Counted from the stretch's first letter, positions 46,801-58,389 are shown. The stretch: 64,000 bases of DNA from Nectonema munidae (GCA_030549495.1 JAUIRK010000860.1:219501-283500), one strand, 5' to 3'. A program made the numbers and translations. The notes: generated from the letters alone by a model not told the origin.

Positions 46801-49485
46801 CGCCACGCGTGCAGATGCAAGTGCATTTTATCATGTTGAGATTTGGGTATGCTTTTTATATTTGTTTGCGCAATATTTACCACATATTTGCTCATGTTAT
46901 ATTCATAACTTTTAGATATCATATACACATGGTACATATCGATTTGGATATATTGATGCAGATAACCATTTCACACATATTGCAAAAAAGGTAAAAAAAA
47001 AAAAAGTATGCAGAAGATATACATATGCAAATATAAACATAGGTTCACATCAAAATGAAAAAAAAGCAAGTTTACACGGTAATGTTGCTGAATCCGTCGA
47101 TGAATATTAACGATACCCTTTTTTGACCAAGTTAAAACATATTATTTATATAGCCTTTATGACAAAAGAAAAAAATTTATCAGAAAACTTTGATATTAGA
47201 AAATAATAGTAAAATGGCATCATTTAGATGTTTTTTAGTGTGACCGGTCATTTGACTCCCGATAGTTTCATTTCCAATATCGAAAAGTTTCAAAACACAA
47301 ATTATAATTAGAAAATGTTCAAAAACTTGGCAAAGCTATGAATATTTGCTGTTTTTTGAAAAATTATTTTTCTTCTGTTTGAAAAAATAATCAAAACTTT
47401 CCAATCTTCTTAGTGCCCTAAATAAAGAACTCACTGAATTTTTATTAAATATGTGATTCATCATTTTTGTGAAATACTTCTTCACTTCTCATGTTCTACA
47501 CTAGGCATCAAATCTAACATTATATGTTGTTCCCAGGCAGTCTTTTTCATTACCATCTATAATCTAAAACAGTGGTTCCCAACCGGGGGGTCCATGGAAG
47601 AATTTCAAGGGGTCCATGGAAATTCTACTTTAAACTACTTATGCTGAATCTCCTTTAATATACTTCTATTTTCCAAATCAATATAAATATATATATTTAG
47701 AGCTTTTTAAATAAATATTTTCTTCCCTTTTTTAAAGTTTCATATTTTCAATATTTATATATCCTTTTTATTAGTTACAATATTTTTGAAAAATTTATAT
47801 TTTAATTGGAAAAAAATTGTATTCACATTTTATGTCAGGCTTTACGATTTCTCTGATTTCATATGAATAATCATACGATTTAATCAGATGACTAGAATCA
47901 TCTTTGCATAAAAATCTTTGATTAATTTTGTTGGCTCAAACTATTCAGTTGTAGGGGTCCACAGGTAAAAAGTGACTGAAAAAGGGGGAATGGAATAAAA
48001 AAGGTTGGGAACCACTGATCTAAAAATTCTATATTCTAAAGATAAGTTATTACCTATATTTTTGCAATTTTTCACGATATTAAATAATATATTTTATCAA
48101 ATAATCAAAATAAAATTCTGTAATCAAAGAATCGAAAAATATTCTTTAAAAAATCAAAAAATATCAAACTTTCTGTTCATATTTTGCTACCTCACACGAT
48201 GTTACAAAAGTTATTACCTATACTTTGCAATTTGCACGATTTTAAATATTATATTTGTCGAATAATCAAAGAATCGAAAAATATTCAAATCAAAAAATAT
48301 TTATTCTTTTTAAATATATCGTTGGCTCCCCTTACTTTTAAAATAGAAAGATAAACCAAGTCTTTAATAATTAATTTTTATCAAATTATGCACATACGAA
48401 ACTAAAAGTAAGGGGAGCCAACGATATATTTAAAAAGAATAAATATTTTTTGATTTTAACATTTTTCGATTCTTTGATTATTCGACAAATATAATATTTA
48501 AAATTGTTCAAATTGCAAAGTATAGGTAATAACTTTTGTAACATCGTATGAGGTAGCAAAATATGAACAGAAAGTTAGATATTTTTTGATTATTTAAAGA
48601 ATATTTTTCGATTCTTTGATTACAGAATTTTATTTTGATTATTTGACAAATATAATATTTAAAATCGTGCAAATTGCAAAGTATAGGTAATAACTTTTGT
48701 AACATCGTATGAGGTAGCAAAATATGAACAGAAAGTTTGATATTTTTTGATTTTTTAAAGAATATTTTTCGATTATTTGATTACAGAATTTTATTTTGAT
48801 TATTTGATAAAATATATTATTTAATATCGTGAAAAAATTAATAACTTATCTAACATCCTCTCCCCGAATGAGGTATATCAAATCTTACATCTAGCAAAAT
48901 ATGAACTAATAGGTTGGAGATGAATCATCGTAGTATACAGGTTGAAGATGAATCATCCTAGTATACAGGTTGGAGATAAATCATCGTAGTATACAGGTTG
49001 GAGATGAATCATCGTAGTATACAGGTTGGAGATGAATCATCGTAGAATACAGGTTGGAGAAGAATCATCGTAATATACGGGTTGGAGATAACACGCAAGT
49101 TGTCTACCCGCGTTCAACCGTACAGGTTATGAGAATTATTTATATATATTAAATCATAAACTGAGCAAATGGTGTGTTACCTGTTGACAACAAAACTTAT
49201 AGTTTTATATCAATGAGAGGTTGTCTCTCCGCATGAACCTTTTGAAGTATTATTATAATTTTGAAGAAAATAACAAAAACTGTGCAATGATGTACTAAAA
49301 ACTGAAGAATAGTCAAAAGTAGTAGGAAAATTCATCAAATACGGACAGATTTATAAATATAAGATTACCTTATTAGATAGTGACGTATCTTTGATAGAAG
49401 GCTTTAAATCTTGAATCAGCATGGTAAGATGCTTACACTCTTTATAAAACTGCTCAACATTATTTTCTCTATCCAGTTTGGACAT
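40575..49485 (-). CDS. NGDN: Neuroguidin (NGDN), five-exon gene
   Basis: Five exons on the minus strand join in phase 0: 49369-49485, 45708-45956, 41205-41345, 40932-41153 and 40575-40877. Together they give 343 codons (human NGDN 315). The Sas10/Utp3 domain is seen as GISLLELKNELFTNY (exon 2; human GLSFLEVKDQLL) and KLWDIKG plus YIEMVRPIEGKLKYVINK (exons 2-3; human VEIRTVLEKLRPLDQKLKYQIDK). The linker and C-terminus show SKKYVPPKIAPM, SSSMFLELKDQFDDAPEE, EEDNLIRLPASKKERHK and a basic tail ending G-K-K-K. The family acts in the nucleolar small-subunit processome and binds translation factors. All introns are GT-AG. The exon 2 donor, GGG|GTTTGC, is weak. The usual FRRRR-like end is not seen, so a further exon is possible. 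Introns 1 and 2 are loaded with repeats. Confidence 0.9.
40932..41153 (-). CDS. NGDN: NGDN exon 4
   Basis: 74 codons between the acceptor CCTTATAG and the donor GTAAGA. It starts with the acidic D-S-E-E-E-E and continues with the YVPPK and DAPEE motifs. Confidence 0.9.
41205..41345 (-). CDS. NGDN: NGDN exon 3
   Basis: 47 codons between the acceptor ATTATTTTAG and the donor GTGAAT. It carries R-P-I-E-G-K-L-K-Y, the most conserved part of the Sas10/Utp3 domain. Confidence 0.88.
42322..44556 (+). pseudogene. hAT-like transposase of the TAGGGTG family, about four breaks
   Basis: Open segments at 42322-42750, 42760-43869 and 43866-44294 form one protein. A TAG (42748) separates the first two in the same frame. 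A missing A in an A run (near 43857) explains the shift to the third. A TGA at 44292 stands where the family likely has Trp. Motifs are LLHWDSKIM (first Asp), V-F-D-T-P-P-C-N-T-G (second Asp), F-A-C-R-H-H-I-G-E and A-R-W-M-S-K. The C-terminal VVNDVAERGVKL continues in another frame as ISKEEENFQQVL. The N-terminus (residues 1-140) is Lys-rich and unrecognised. The AERGVKL signature is a block I recall from many unannotated invertebrate proteins. Confidence 0.75.
44662..44820. mobile_element. MITE of the GGTCATTC family inside the hAT-like element
   Basis: The left end GGCCTTAACAATAGACG and the right complement GGTCGTTCACATTTAACG are diverged copies of the termini at 24321. It shares GACGTCAACC and TTTTGGTTGATTT with that copy. 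Length is 159 bp. Confidence 0.55.
44971..45707. other. Part of NGDN intron 2 without a defined element
   Basis: AT-rich. Nothing supported. Confidence 0.5.
45708..45956 (-). CDS. NGDN: NGDN exon 2
   Basis: 83 codons after a strong acceptor (T-rich tract, CATTTTAG). It begins GISLLELKNEL and ends K-L-W-D-I-K-G before GTTTGC. It contains an acidic insert not present in human NGDN. Confidence 0.85.
45957..47569. other. Part of NGDN intron 1 without a defined element
   Basis: AT-rich, with an A13 run near 46990. No open frame with homology was seen. Confidence 0.5.
47570..48017. mobile_element. hAT MITE in NGDN intron 1
   Basis: The termini are CAGTGGTTCCCAACC and its complement. A perfect 8-bp target duplication, ATCTAAAA, lies at 47562-47569 and 48018-48025. 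Length is 448 bp, non-coding. Both ends carry GGGGTCCAYRG sequences just inside the TIR. Confidence 0.9.
48041..48850. repeat. Giant inverted repeat (foldback-like) in NGDN intron 1
   Basis: The left arm 48041-48340 is the near-perfect reverse complement of the right arm 48403-48850, with a 62-bp spacer. The innermost bases are CGTTGGCTCCCCTTACTTTT and its complement. The right arm is longer because a 163-bp unit containing ATGAGGTAGCAAAATATGAA is duplicated in tandem there. A transcript of NGDN would fold this into a hairpin of about 300 bp. Confidence 0.88.
48912..49090. repeat. 28-bp minisatellite in NGDN intron 1
   Basis: About 6.4 tandem copies of a 28-bp unit beginning GGTTGGAGATGAATCATCG differ by one to three bases each. 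It lies about 280 bp downstream of exon 1 in transcript order. Confidence 0.92.
49369..49485 (-). CDS. NGDN: NGDN exon 1
   Basis: 39 codons from M-S-K-L-D-R to S-L-S-N-K, followed by GTAATC. The open frame extends upstream to a Met at 49551. That extension is hydrophobic and unlike a nucleolar protein, so the inner Met is preferred. Confidence 0.75.
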
Positions 49486-50300
49486 CAGTAAAAAAAATAG
49501 AATTTCTAAAATGAATAATATACTTATAGATTGTGTACTAACAAATTTCATAATGACTTATACATTTTTGATTTATTTTTAGTGTGACGAGAGCGACATT
49601 ACTTCTTGGGCTCGAAAAATCTGGGTTTTGGATTTTTCTTTAAAAAACAACGGATCAATTTTGGATCGATTTTTTCGAAAAAAATTTCCTTAAGTTTAAA
49701 ACTTTGTAATATATTCCATAGGAAAACATCAAAGTTTTTTATATCTAAATTCTAAACTTTAGCACAGAGAAAATTAGTCGGTTTCCACAAGTTTTGTAGC
49801 TTTTCAGTAAAGTCAATTTTATGTGTTTCTCAATATGTGAACAAAATCGGAAAAAGCTCAAGATCTGTAAAGCCTGATACATGCAAGATCCAAGAAAATT
49901 AATAAACTTTTATAGGCAGGTAAAATACAAAGATCATTTTTTGGGAAATTCTAAAAAAAACTTCAGCTGTCCTTCGTGTGTTTTCCTAGAGAATCGGAAC
50001 AAACAAAAACGGATAACAGAAAAAGCAGTACAAACATTTCTTTTAAATCTAAAAATGGAATTTTTGATATTGATTCATGAACGCAATAGTACAGTTGTGG
50101 CAAAGCAAAATTTCATCGTTAGCGTTTAAATGATGCTAAAATAAACTTCACATCCATTTTTACATCTTTTTTGTTCATAATACATATATTTTTTTCGATT
50201 ATAGTAATTATTTTATATTTAGTTTTGGCCATGTAATTTCTGATAGAATTTACTTAGTATATTCTGCAATTTGGTGCACCATGCAATAGATTTAAAAATA
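49486..50300. other. 5' flank of NGDN
   Basis: No promoter motif could be fixed. An 82-codon open frame at 49881-50129 has no recognisable homology. Confidence 0.4.
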
Positions 50301-50517
50301 CCCCCCCCCCCTATCTGGAAGAAATTTACATGTGCTTGAGGATTTTAAAAGAATTTGTGTCTGAAACTCAAACGTAAAAGAAGTAAAGTGATATTGAAGG
50401 TCAACTCATAAGCCAAACAAGACATTGAATGATAATAAAAAAGATAAAATTGAAAAATTCAAATTTATTGGTAGAGCGAAAGGCTTTTTCACCTCTGCCC
50501 CCAGATATGCGCCCCTG
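50301..50517. mobile_element. MITE fragment with a poly-C tract
   Basis: A C11 run at 50301-50311 and a GC-rich right shoulder (TCTGCCCCCAGATATGCGCC, then CCTG) resemble the ends of the C-tract MITEs seen elsewhere. The left terminus was not found. Confidence 0.35.
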
Positions 50518-53244
50518 ATGTGATTAAATTATGTGCATACTAAAGGTTTTTCATGCAAAAATAGTAGGATAGCAATAGCTAGCACACTAATTATATATAC
50601 CAATACTAAGTATTCTACAATATAAGGGCTTATCTATTCCTTTTGATGCTAAGAGTCCTTTAAATGTTCTGTACAAGTGACTGTATTTGGTAAAATATAA
50701 GATTCGATCGATATAGGTGGTTTTTGTAAATATATTAAACTTTGAAAAATGATGTTTTAGAATGATCGTATATAGAAGATATATGAGTTTCACATTTCGT
50801 ACACAAAAGTTTAAAACAACGTTTGTTTTGTCTGGTTACTTTTTATTGTATTGAACCATAGCTAGATGAAAATAATTTTTAAAAGCACTTAACCTTTTAT
50901 TATTTTAAATCACTCGTCATACGACTGTGCAGACTGCAGAGTTTATCAGTTTTTACTCATTTCATCATACCACGTTGCAAAATTTAACGAGAAACAATGA
51001 TTATTATTATATAGCAAGCTCTCTAAATTATAGTGTGCTTATTGTGCACCACTGTTGCTATAATGAATTTTAGAAAAACTCGAGATTGGATTAAAAATAA
51101 ACGTAGACTTAAAATATATTGAAAAATAAGGAAATTAGGCCATTTCATTTACTAAAAATATCAAGATTGATTATCTTTTTTCAATTTATTTGTTTTGTTC
51201 TGTTGACAATAGTCCTCTGTTTTGGTTTCTAAGTAACACATAAAGTATTATTTTTCTTCATGTGTTGTTTTGGCAGAACATGTAAAGTTGATTGGAGAAA
51301 AATATCATTGAACAGAATGAGTTAGTATTTTCATGAAGATTCATTTAAATACTTGAAGCAATTTATTAAATTGTCTGAAATTTCACGTAATCTATATCAA
51401 TATTCTGGTATTTTTAAATTTCAAGCATAATTAAAATTTTTATTTTTTTAAAGATATTACTTTAAAAAAATAAAAGAACAGTTTAAACATTAAAAATGCA
51501 TTTAATTTGCATAAGTAAAGCTTAGGTTCTAGACTAGAAGCTCTTCAGTTCAAGTCTCTTGAATCTATTATTGTTTAAATTTTAGTTTCGTACAAATTGA
51601 TTTAGACTTATAGAAATACGAAATCTGGGCACAATATGATTTTACCCACGAAGCAAATAAATTAAAAAAAATTTATAGAAATCTTTTTGAATCATTAAAC
51701 TACATTTTATCCATATTCTAAAGGGTTAAAAACTACTTGTAAATATATGAAAAAACCGCAAGACGTAGAAAGCAAACATTGTATCAAGATCTTGGTTTAA
51801 AAAATGCCTAGCACTGATCATTGATTTATGAGCAATACTATATAGCATGTCTTACTAATTGATTATATTACACCCATAATACATATGGAAAAAAGATGTT
51901 TTTTTCCAGTTTCTGAACATTTACCTTTTCAACTTTTATTTTAAACATGGAACTTTTAAATATTGTTGATACAGGCCATTTTGTAAAAACAAGAAAAAAG
52001 TTTTACTAGAATATACCAATTTATATTTATTAGAGGTAATACGGAGACAATAAAATTAAAAAGTTTCAGTTTTTGAAGAGGGTCGTGGCAAAATGAGCTG
52101 ACAGAAATAAAGTTAAATTGCCACGTAATAAAAAGATATGAACATGAAACTTGACATACATATAAATCTCAAGTTTCTTATTCAAAAAAATATCATCTTA
52201 ATCTATAAAGTTATGTCAAAGACCTCATTCTGATGATAAAAATGCAAAAATTTTATAATTGTGAACCATTTTAGTTACCTCGATAAGGATTAAAATGTCA
52301 ATGCGAAAATTTAAATAAAAACTTTAAAATTTTCTAAATTTAATTATAAAATTACTTAACTTAACAAATCTAGAAAATGTTAGATTATTCCCAAATAAAA
52401 AAGTGTGTTTATGCTAAAATGATTTTTCTCATTTTTTTTTGATTTTTCTTTTTGCAAATAACTACGAAAACTATTCTATTTAATTAATTGTACAGTTTTG
52501 TCTTATAAAATAAGTAAACTAAAAACTAAATATTAAAGACAAGTTGAGTTAGCTTTAATTTTAATGTATTATCCTGTTTTTACGTATTCCAGAAAATAAA
52601 TTAAAATGACTCACCACTATTAAATATCCTCAGACTTTTACTGATTATTTTTTATATGTAAAACTAGAAGTCTTGTATTTTTGCTGAATCTATATATGAC
52701 GTCCCTTAACAAGCGGGAAAAGAAGGGGGGCTAATTCTAATGCTCTGCATTAAAAAAAACAGGAGAGGTATAAAGCACGATAGGGAGATGCGTTAAATAA
52801 ATTATAGACTTCTTTATCGAAGTAAAACTGAGTTAAAAGTTTTAGAGATATTAAATTATCAAATGTTTAGACAAAGTTTTGGCTTAGAAAAAAACAAACT
52901 GAAAGAATGAAAATTTCATTTAAAGTTTATATAGGAACCAAATATGACTTCATTAGTCACATATTAAATGAAATGTTGTGGATAGATAAACTTTTTTATT
53001 TTAGTTTTTAATTCGAATAATAGTTGAATAGAGTAAAAACTATAAAAACAAGTTTTTAAATTTATATTTTAAATCAAATATTTTTATTAAAAAATTATAA
53101 TAATTTGACTGATTCTAAATACTGTAAATCATGAAATTTTCCCCATATTCTTTTTTTTGCGAATAAATTAATCGAAAAATTTCTTGATTTACTATATTCG
53201 ATTCTCATTTCGCATGTTCATGAGTATACTTCAGATTATAAATA
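50518..53244. other. AT-rich intergenic DNA
   Basis: About 2.7 kb with no supported gene, repeat boundary or RNA gene. Confidence 0.5.
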
Positions 53245-55287
53245 CAGTCAACTCTCTATACACCGGATGCACTCGGGACCCGAAAAAAATCCGGTTTAGA
53301 CAGAGATCCGGTTTATTGAGAGTTATGTTTTTTATAATTTTTCACCCATTTTTTAATACCATGACTCATTCTAATCATATATTGTAACTTTGATGTTTAA
53401 ATAGAATCATAAAAATATTTTCGAAAATTTATTTTTTTTAGTCATATTAATATAATTTTTAATACAAGTTTGTTTGAATTTCATAACATTTTTTGTAATA
53501 GCCAAATTGTTTTTGAGGATGAGGCTTTCGACTTCTCTTTGCATTGTTGATATGCAAAGTCACTCAGTTTTTTGAGAATTTGGGCCACTTGAACCGAGAA
53601 AGTTTCGTGTTGATTTGAGTCACTTGTTCGCCATCATCTCTTTGTCCATCGATAGATTCAGATTCATGGACCTCCTGATTCAATAATGCTGCTTCGAAAT
53701 CAGAAGGATCTTCTGTCGCCGAAATATTGTCAATGTCTATAAACTCATTGGTTGTCATCCTTGATTCACCAAAACAGGTAACAAGCTCGTCAATGACATA
53801 AAACATTTAATTCATCTGTTTCATCTTCGGCATCTGTACAGTCTTCCATCATGAAGCCACTGTTCTTGAAGCATTTTATGATTGTTGAAGTGGCGACTTT
53901 TTCCCACGCTGAAGCAATCCATTTTATACAATCTAAAATATTGATTGACTTAGTTAATTGAACCAAACTTGGTTGTTCATCAATTTGTGCCAACAAATGA
54001 ACCATCAGGGGGTTTCTATAACCCATTTTGAATGATCTAATCACACCCAAATAGAGTGGCTGAACACAGCTTGTAGTGTTTGAAGGGAAAAGCTTGAGTG
54101 AAATGTTCTTTAGAACAATATCTTGTTGATGAGATGTAGCATTATCCAAGAACATGAGAATTTTTCTTTTTTCCCGTATCATTTTTCTGTCTACTTTTGG
54201 AATCCAAAACGAAAATTTTTTTGATGTTATCCAAGCATTACTATTAGCTGCATACGTTACAGGTAAAATATCGGTTTGACTCCTTTGAAACACCTCGGAT
54301 TTTTTGATTTGCCAATGACCAGAGGCTTGACTTTTTCGCCGGTAGCACTGGTAGCGAGCATAACAATCACTCGTTCTTTGGATACTTTCACACCGCTTTT
54401 TGATTGATGCTTAGCATAATTTTTTGGTTGGTTCATTTAGAAAAAAATTTGATTCAAGGATCAAATGATCTTAAAATAAAATTAATGAGTTCAAAGATTG
54501 AAAAAGGAAACAGAATTGAACAAAAACAAATGAATAAACAAAAAATTTAACATTTAAATTATTCACATCATATTTTAACAATAACAATAACAAAACATTT
54601 ATTAATATTCATAAAAAAAAATAAACTGCTGTAAAAAGAAATTTGTGTCTAAGAATTCATGAATAAAAGTTGAATATAAAAATTATATTTCAATTGTAAT
54701 GCTGAAATACTATAAATATCACACACTTAAAATGATAACACCAAAATAATAGTGACATCTTATTAATCAAAATAATTTTTTTTCAATTTTGCACATGCAT
54801 AAAAATGATAAGGAAAAAATTCGTCGTTTGCAAAATATTTTTTCACGTTTAAATATATTTAAAAAAGGGGCACCAACTCATCAGAATCACAATGTATAAA
54901 TCAAAATGATATATTACAAGGCTTCAATAATTTGCATCTAGAAGGAGGCAAAAAAGATAGAATCCAATTTCAGGAAAAAAAACTATAAAATTGTTGTTCA
55001 AATTTGAACTTACGTCTATATACACATCATTGTTTAATTTCAATTATCATTTTTTACTACATAAATTCAAAGTGTTGAAAAATCTTTTGTTTATGCTTCA
55101 ATTAATTGTATTTTTGTTCTTTTCCTTAGCTTTATATCATTTTTGTGTCCGGTATAGACAGAGGATGTCCGGTTTACACAGAATTAAAATACATTGGAAA
55201 GAATAGAAGTGTTTTGGGACTTTGAAAATAATCCGGTTTAGACAAAAATCCGATATATTCAGAGTCCGGTTTAGACAGAGTTTACTG
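53245..55287 (-). mobile_element. Tigger/pogo element (Tc1/mariner superfamily)
   Basis: The inverted ends are CAGTCAACTCTCTATACACC on the left and the complement of CAGTAAACTCTGTCTAAACC on the right. TA flanks both (53243-53244 and 55288-55289). Several TCCGGTTTAGACA motifs recur just inside each end, as in Tigger elements. The transposase is on the minus strand and lacks its DNA-binding N-terminus. Confidence 0.88.
53564..54440 (-). pseudogene. Tigger/pogo transposase (DDE_1), partial
   Basis: At the 5' side AKHQSKSGVKVSKERVIVML, then T-G-E-K-V-K-P-L-V-I-G-K-S and N-P-R-C-F-K-G, match the core of Tigger transposases. A frame change follows, then NAWITSKKF, ILMFLDNATSHQQ (second catalytic Asp), LFPSNTTSCVQPLYLGVIRSFK and an acidic C-terminus. 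Another shift near 53800 opens the tail to 53564. In family members LGVIRSFK normally reads QGVI, so L is unusual. The CENP-B-type helix-turn-helix region is absent. Confidence 0.85.
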
Positions 55288-55289
55288 TA

Positions 55290-56001
55290 AATGGTATCTA
55301 ACTAAAAAATGACTAATTATCTCATTTGAAAATATAGCGATTAAATCCATTCGATTATTAAAAACAATAAATGAACTAGCATACCATTAGAATTAAAATT
55401 TCACTTAAAAAATTTTATTTTATTTTTTTGCCTTCATTGAGTTCGAACACAAACTTTTTAGGTGTTACTAATTTTTGTGTAAAATATGAGAGATTAATCA
55501 CTTAACCTTTGGTTTCTTCGTGTTTATTACACAATCCAATTTTTTTATCAAAAAAATGAGAAATTGATAAAATTAAATGTATTATTCTGCATTAGGCATT
55601 TCCTTCCCTTTTCTATTTAGAGAGACATAATTGTATTACATTTTTCAAATGCAATCTTTAATTCAAACAGTTTGAGCGTGTTTAGAATTACCATATAAGT
55701 ATGACTATTATTAGGTTTCTCTTCTGATGAGATTTTACATAAAAGGCCCCCTTATATTACAAGTCCTGTTCGGAAAAACAATTCACAAAAATCCTCAATA
55801 TCATAATTTTCAATTAAAAATTACAGCTAACTCTTCTACATTCATGAAAGTGGTATGAATTTCCATTAGTAGTGACGATTTTCTTGTAATATATTTTCCG
55901 ATCTTGAACAAGAAAAAACTTCTTGAATAATAAAATTATCAGATTGCTACAGTGAAGATTAAAAAACAAATAAGCGTCACTCTGGCATTACTTTAGGTAA
56001 A
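55290..56001. other. AT-rich intergenic DNA
   Basis: Nothing supported. Confidence 0.5.
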
Positions 56002-56139
56002 AATATTTCAAGGTGTAAAAAAGTCGAATTCAAAAACATCGAAGTTATTTATTGATACAAATTAATAATCATTACAATTCAAGGGTTATAATATTAATAT
56101 TTGAAATTATGGTCTACAAGATAACCATTGTGTCATGTC
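56002..56139 (+). repeat. Direct repeat pair, copy 1
   Basis: 138 bp, similar throughout to 56787-56923. Shared anchors are CATCGAAGTTATTTATTGAT and ATGGTCTACAAGATAACCAT. The pair encloses about 650 bp that includes a TTAA-flanked MITE. Confidence 0.75.
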
Positions 56140-56580
56140 TAAAAATAGTTATAAAATTTGCATTATAAGTTTTTTATTTCTGCATCATTTAGTAACCGAT
56201 ACCGGTATAAGCTCCTTCACCACGTCAAGGCGATGCAGTTTGAAGGGGATAAGACACGTAAAGAAAATTTTTACAAAAGAGTGTATAATTTTTGAAAGAA
56301 ATTCTTTAAAAAAATTATAGAAATAGGTTAAATTAAAATTGTGAAATTAGAAAGTTGGTCCAATTTATTTTATCATCATTTTTCACATATTTTTTAAAAA
56401 ACCTAAATTTCGAGAAAAAATGATGCAAATAGCCAATACACTGGAAATTTTTTTCAAAATAATAATTCATCATTTGAATTTTCAGAAATAAATAGTTAAT
56501 GTTGTACATAGAAGGGAAAATATTAGGTTGATTTTAACTCTAAGCACATTTCAGAATAATATAGTTCAAACTACAATACC

Positions 56581-56692
56581 TTAACCAATTTATGCCTAGG
56601 AAGAGGAGGGGATTTTCAAAATTCATATTAATTACAAAGAAAAAAACTATCGTCTGCATTCATAAAAGAAAAATTGGGCATAAATGAATTAA
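56581..56692. mobile_element. piggyBac-like MITE, copy 3 (TTAA-flanked)
   Basis: A 112-bp unit with TTAA at both ends. The inverted ends are TTAACCAATTTATGCC and the complement of TTAATTCATTTATGCCC. It contains TATCGTCTGCATT, as in the other two copies. Confidence 0.6.
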
Positions 56693-56786
56693 CTACTACA
56701 AGATAAGGAAACAGTTTATTTAATTCATTTTCAATATTCTTTCATGATAATAGAAAATATAGGAATTGAGGATATATTTAAGTTAG

Positions 56787-56923
56787 AATATTTCAAAGTG
56801 TAAAAAATTTTAATTTAAAAACATCGAAGTTATTTATTGATACAAATAATAATCAATACAATTCAAGACTTATAATCTTAATCCTTGAAATTATGGTCTA
56901 CAAGATAACCATTGGGTCATGTC
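56787..56923 (+). repeat. Direct repeat pair, copy 2
   Basis: Second copy of the 56002-56139 segment, about 85% alike by eye. It ends at GTCATGTC immediately before the LINE fragment. Confidence 0.75.
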
Positions 56924-56924
56924 A

Positions 56925-57450
56925 GGGGCAAAAATGGACTTCGCCACCGCCCAATAATTTCCATAAGGCTTTACTCAAACAATATACCTATCCCCTTATC
57001 CCAATTTGCACTAAATAAAAGGATTACTCTTCCTCGCAACATAATAAGATGGTTTACATCACATTGACCGTGTTATGCCTATTTCTATAATTTGTTTTCC
57101 ACTCTAACCATTTTGCAGATTTGGCTGCCCTCATATTGAAACTCCAATTCAAATTATTTTCTACTGTCCAATATTTTCATCTGAACGAACCAAACTCATT
57201 GAAAAAGCATATATACATTTTAAAAATCTTTCCTCCTCTCTACTAAACTTCCTATCATACCCAAAGAAATAGAACCATTCCTCTCTAACCAGCAACACTT
57301 AACTGCACCCTTATCAAGCAACATCCAAACATATGTATAACCAGACACAAGCAACCTAGAACATACTTTTCACCTCCTCATTAAAATTTTCTTACTTCTA
57401 TTTTAGATCATAAACGCTTCCAATCCTTACTTTCCTAAGTTAGCAAATGA
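56925..57450 (+). pseudogene. LINE fragment: C-terminal end of a reverse transcriptase ORF
   Basis: The plus strand encodes ITLPRNIIRWFTSH and, in another frame, FCRFGCPHIETPIQIIFYCP followed by IFSSERTKLIEKAYIHFKN. The C-x3-C, E-T and terminal Cys spacing is the Cys-rich tail of R1/Jockey-like LINE polymerases. The upstream polymerase core is absent. Confidence 0.6.
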
Positions 57451-57689
57451 CGCAAGCATATCATATGTTGGAAAGGTAAAAGGAGAAGGATGAAAATTTT
57501 GATACTGAAAAAATTTGTTTTATTATAGATTCCAAATAAAATCTAAACTTCAAAGAGAAATAAATTCATTTGTGAAATGACTAAAAATTTGAATATAGTC
57601 TTTGGAGAATAGCATTAAAACAAATCGTTCAAAAATCAGTACAATATATCTGACCGCAAACATACCACGATTTTAAAAAAGTCACAAAT

Positions 57690-58389
57690 TAATTAAAAAT
57701 GTTAAAAAAACTTTTTATAACTACTTAAATAAAGAGTTAATTTTTTCAGTTTGGCTGTCATATGCCAATCAATTTTTTGACAAGGTTTGATTGATTTTTT
57801 TTTAAAAATAAACGTGACCATTGTATTCAGCATACATGAAAATGGGTGTATATAAATAGAAAAGTTTGTATAACCATTTAAACTAAAAGATTCTTTTTTA
57901 AGTTGAGCTGTCATATATCAATCTTTTTTTTTTAAAAATAAACGTGACTATCGTATTCAGCATACATGAAAATGGGTATATATATGAAAAAAACATTGTA
58001 TAAGCACTATATCTAATCTTTTTTTCAGTTGAGCTGTCATATATCAATCAATTTTTTGACAGATTTGGTTGATTTTAAAAAAAAATAAACGTGACCATCG
58101 TGTTCAGCACACTTGAAAATGGGTATATAAGTATAAAAAACTTTGTATACCCATTAAAACTAAAAGTTTATTTTTTTAGTTGAGCTGTCAAATATCAATC
58201 ACTTTTTAACAAGTTTTATTGATTTTTATAAAAAAATAAATGTCACGATCAGATTGGCAATGAATCATTTAGTAGGCTCAAGTGAAAATTTTGTAAAAAT
58301 TTGCAATCATTCAAGAAAAACCGAGGGGGGGGCTAAAATAGCCCCCTCCCCTTCTGAAGAAATGAAAATAAGCCGTCACTAATAGGGTT
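57690..58389. mobile_element. Element A, second copy (right arm only)
   Basis: Four right-arm repeat units of about 140 bp carry GAGCTGTCA, ATCAATTTTTTGACA, GTATTCAGCAT and GAAAATGGGTATA. A G8 run and GC-rich shoulder follow, then CACTAATAGGGT at 58378-58389 with TA next. This reproduces the 5590-9489 right half in order. The left TIR, left array and centre are absent. Confidence 0.85.

Noticed and set aside
48005-48720. Paired open frames with nearly identical products on opposite strands
   Set aside because: They arise from the two arms of the giant inverted repeat and are not genes.
48912-49090. CRISPR-like regular repeat
   Set aside because: Units are strictly contiguous with no spacers and the genome is eukaryotic. 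It is a minisatellite.
49881-50129. 82-codon plus-strand frame upstream of NGDN
   Set aside because: Has some non-random look (P-S-C-V-F-L-E-N-R-N-K) but no family I recognise and no splice sites that extend it.
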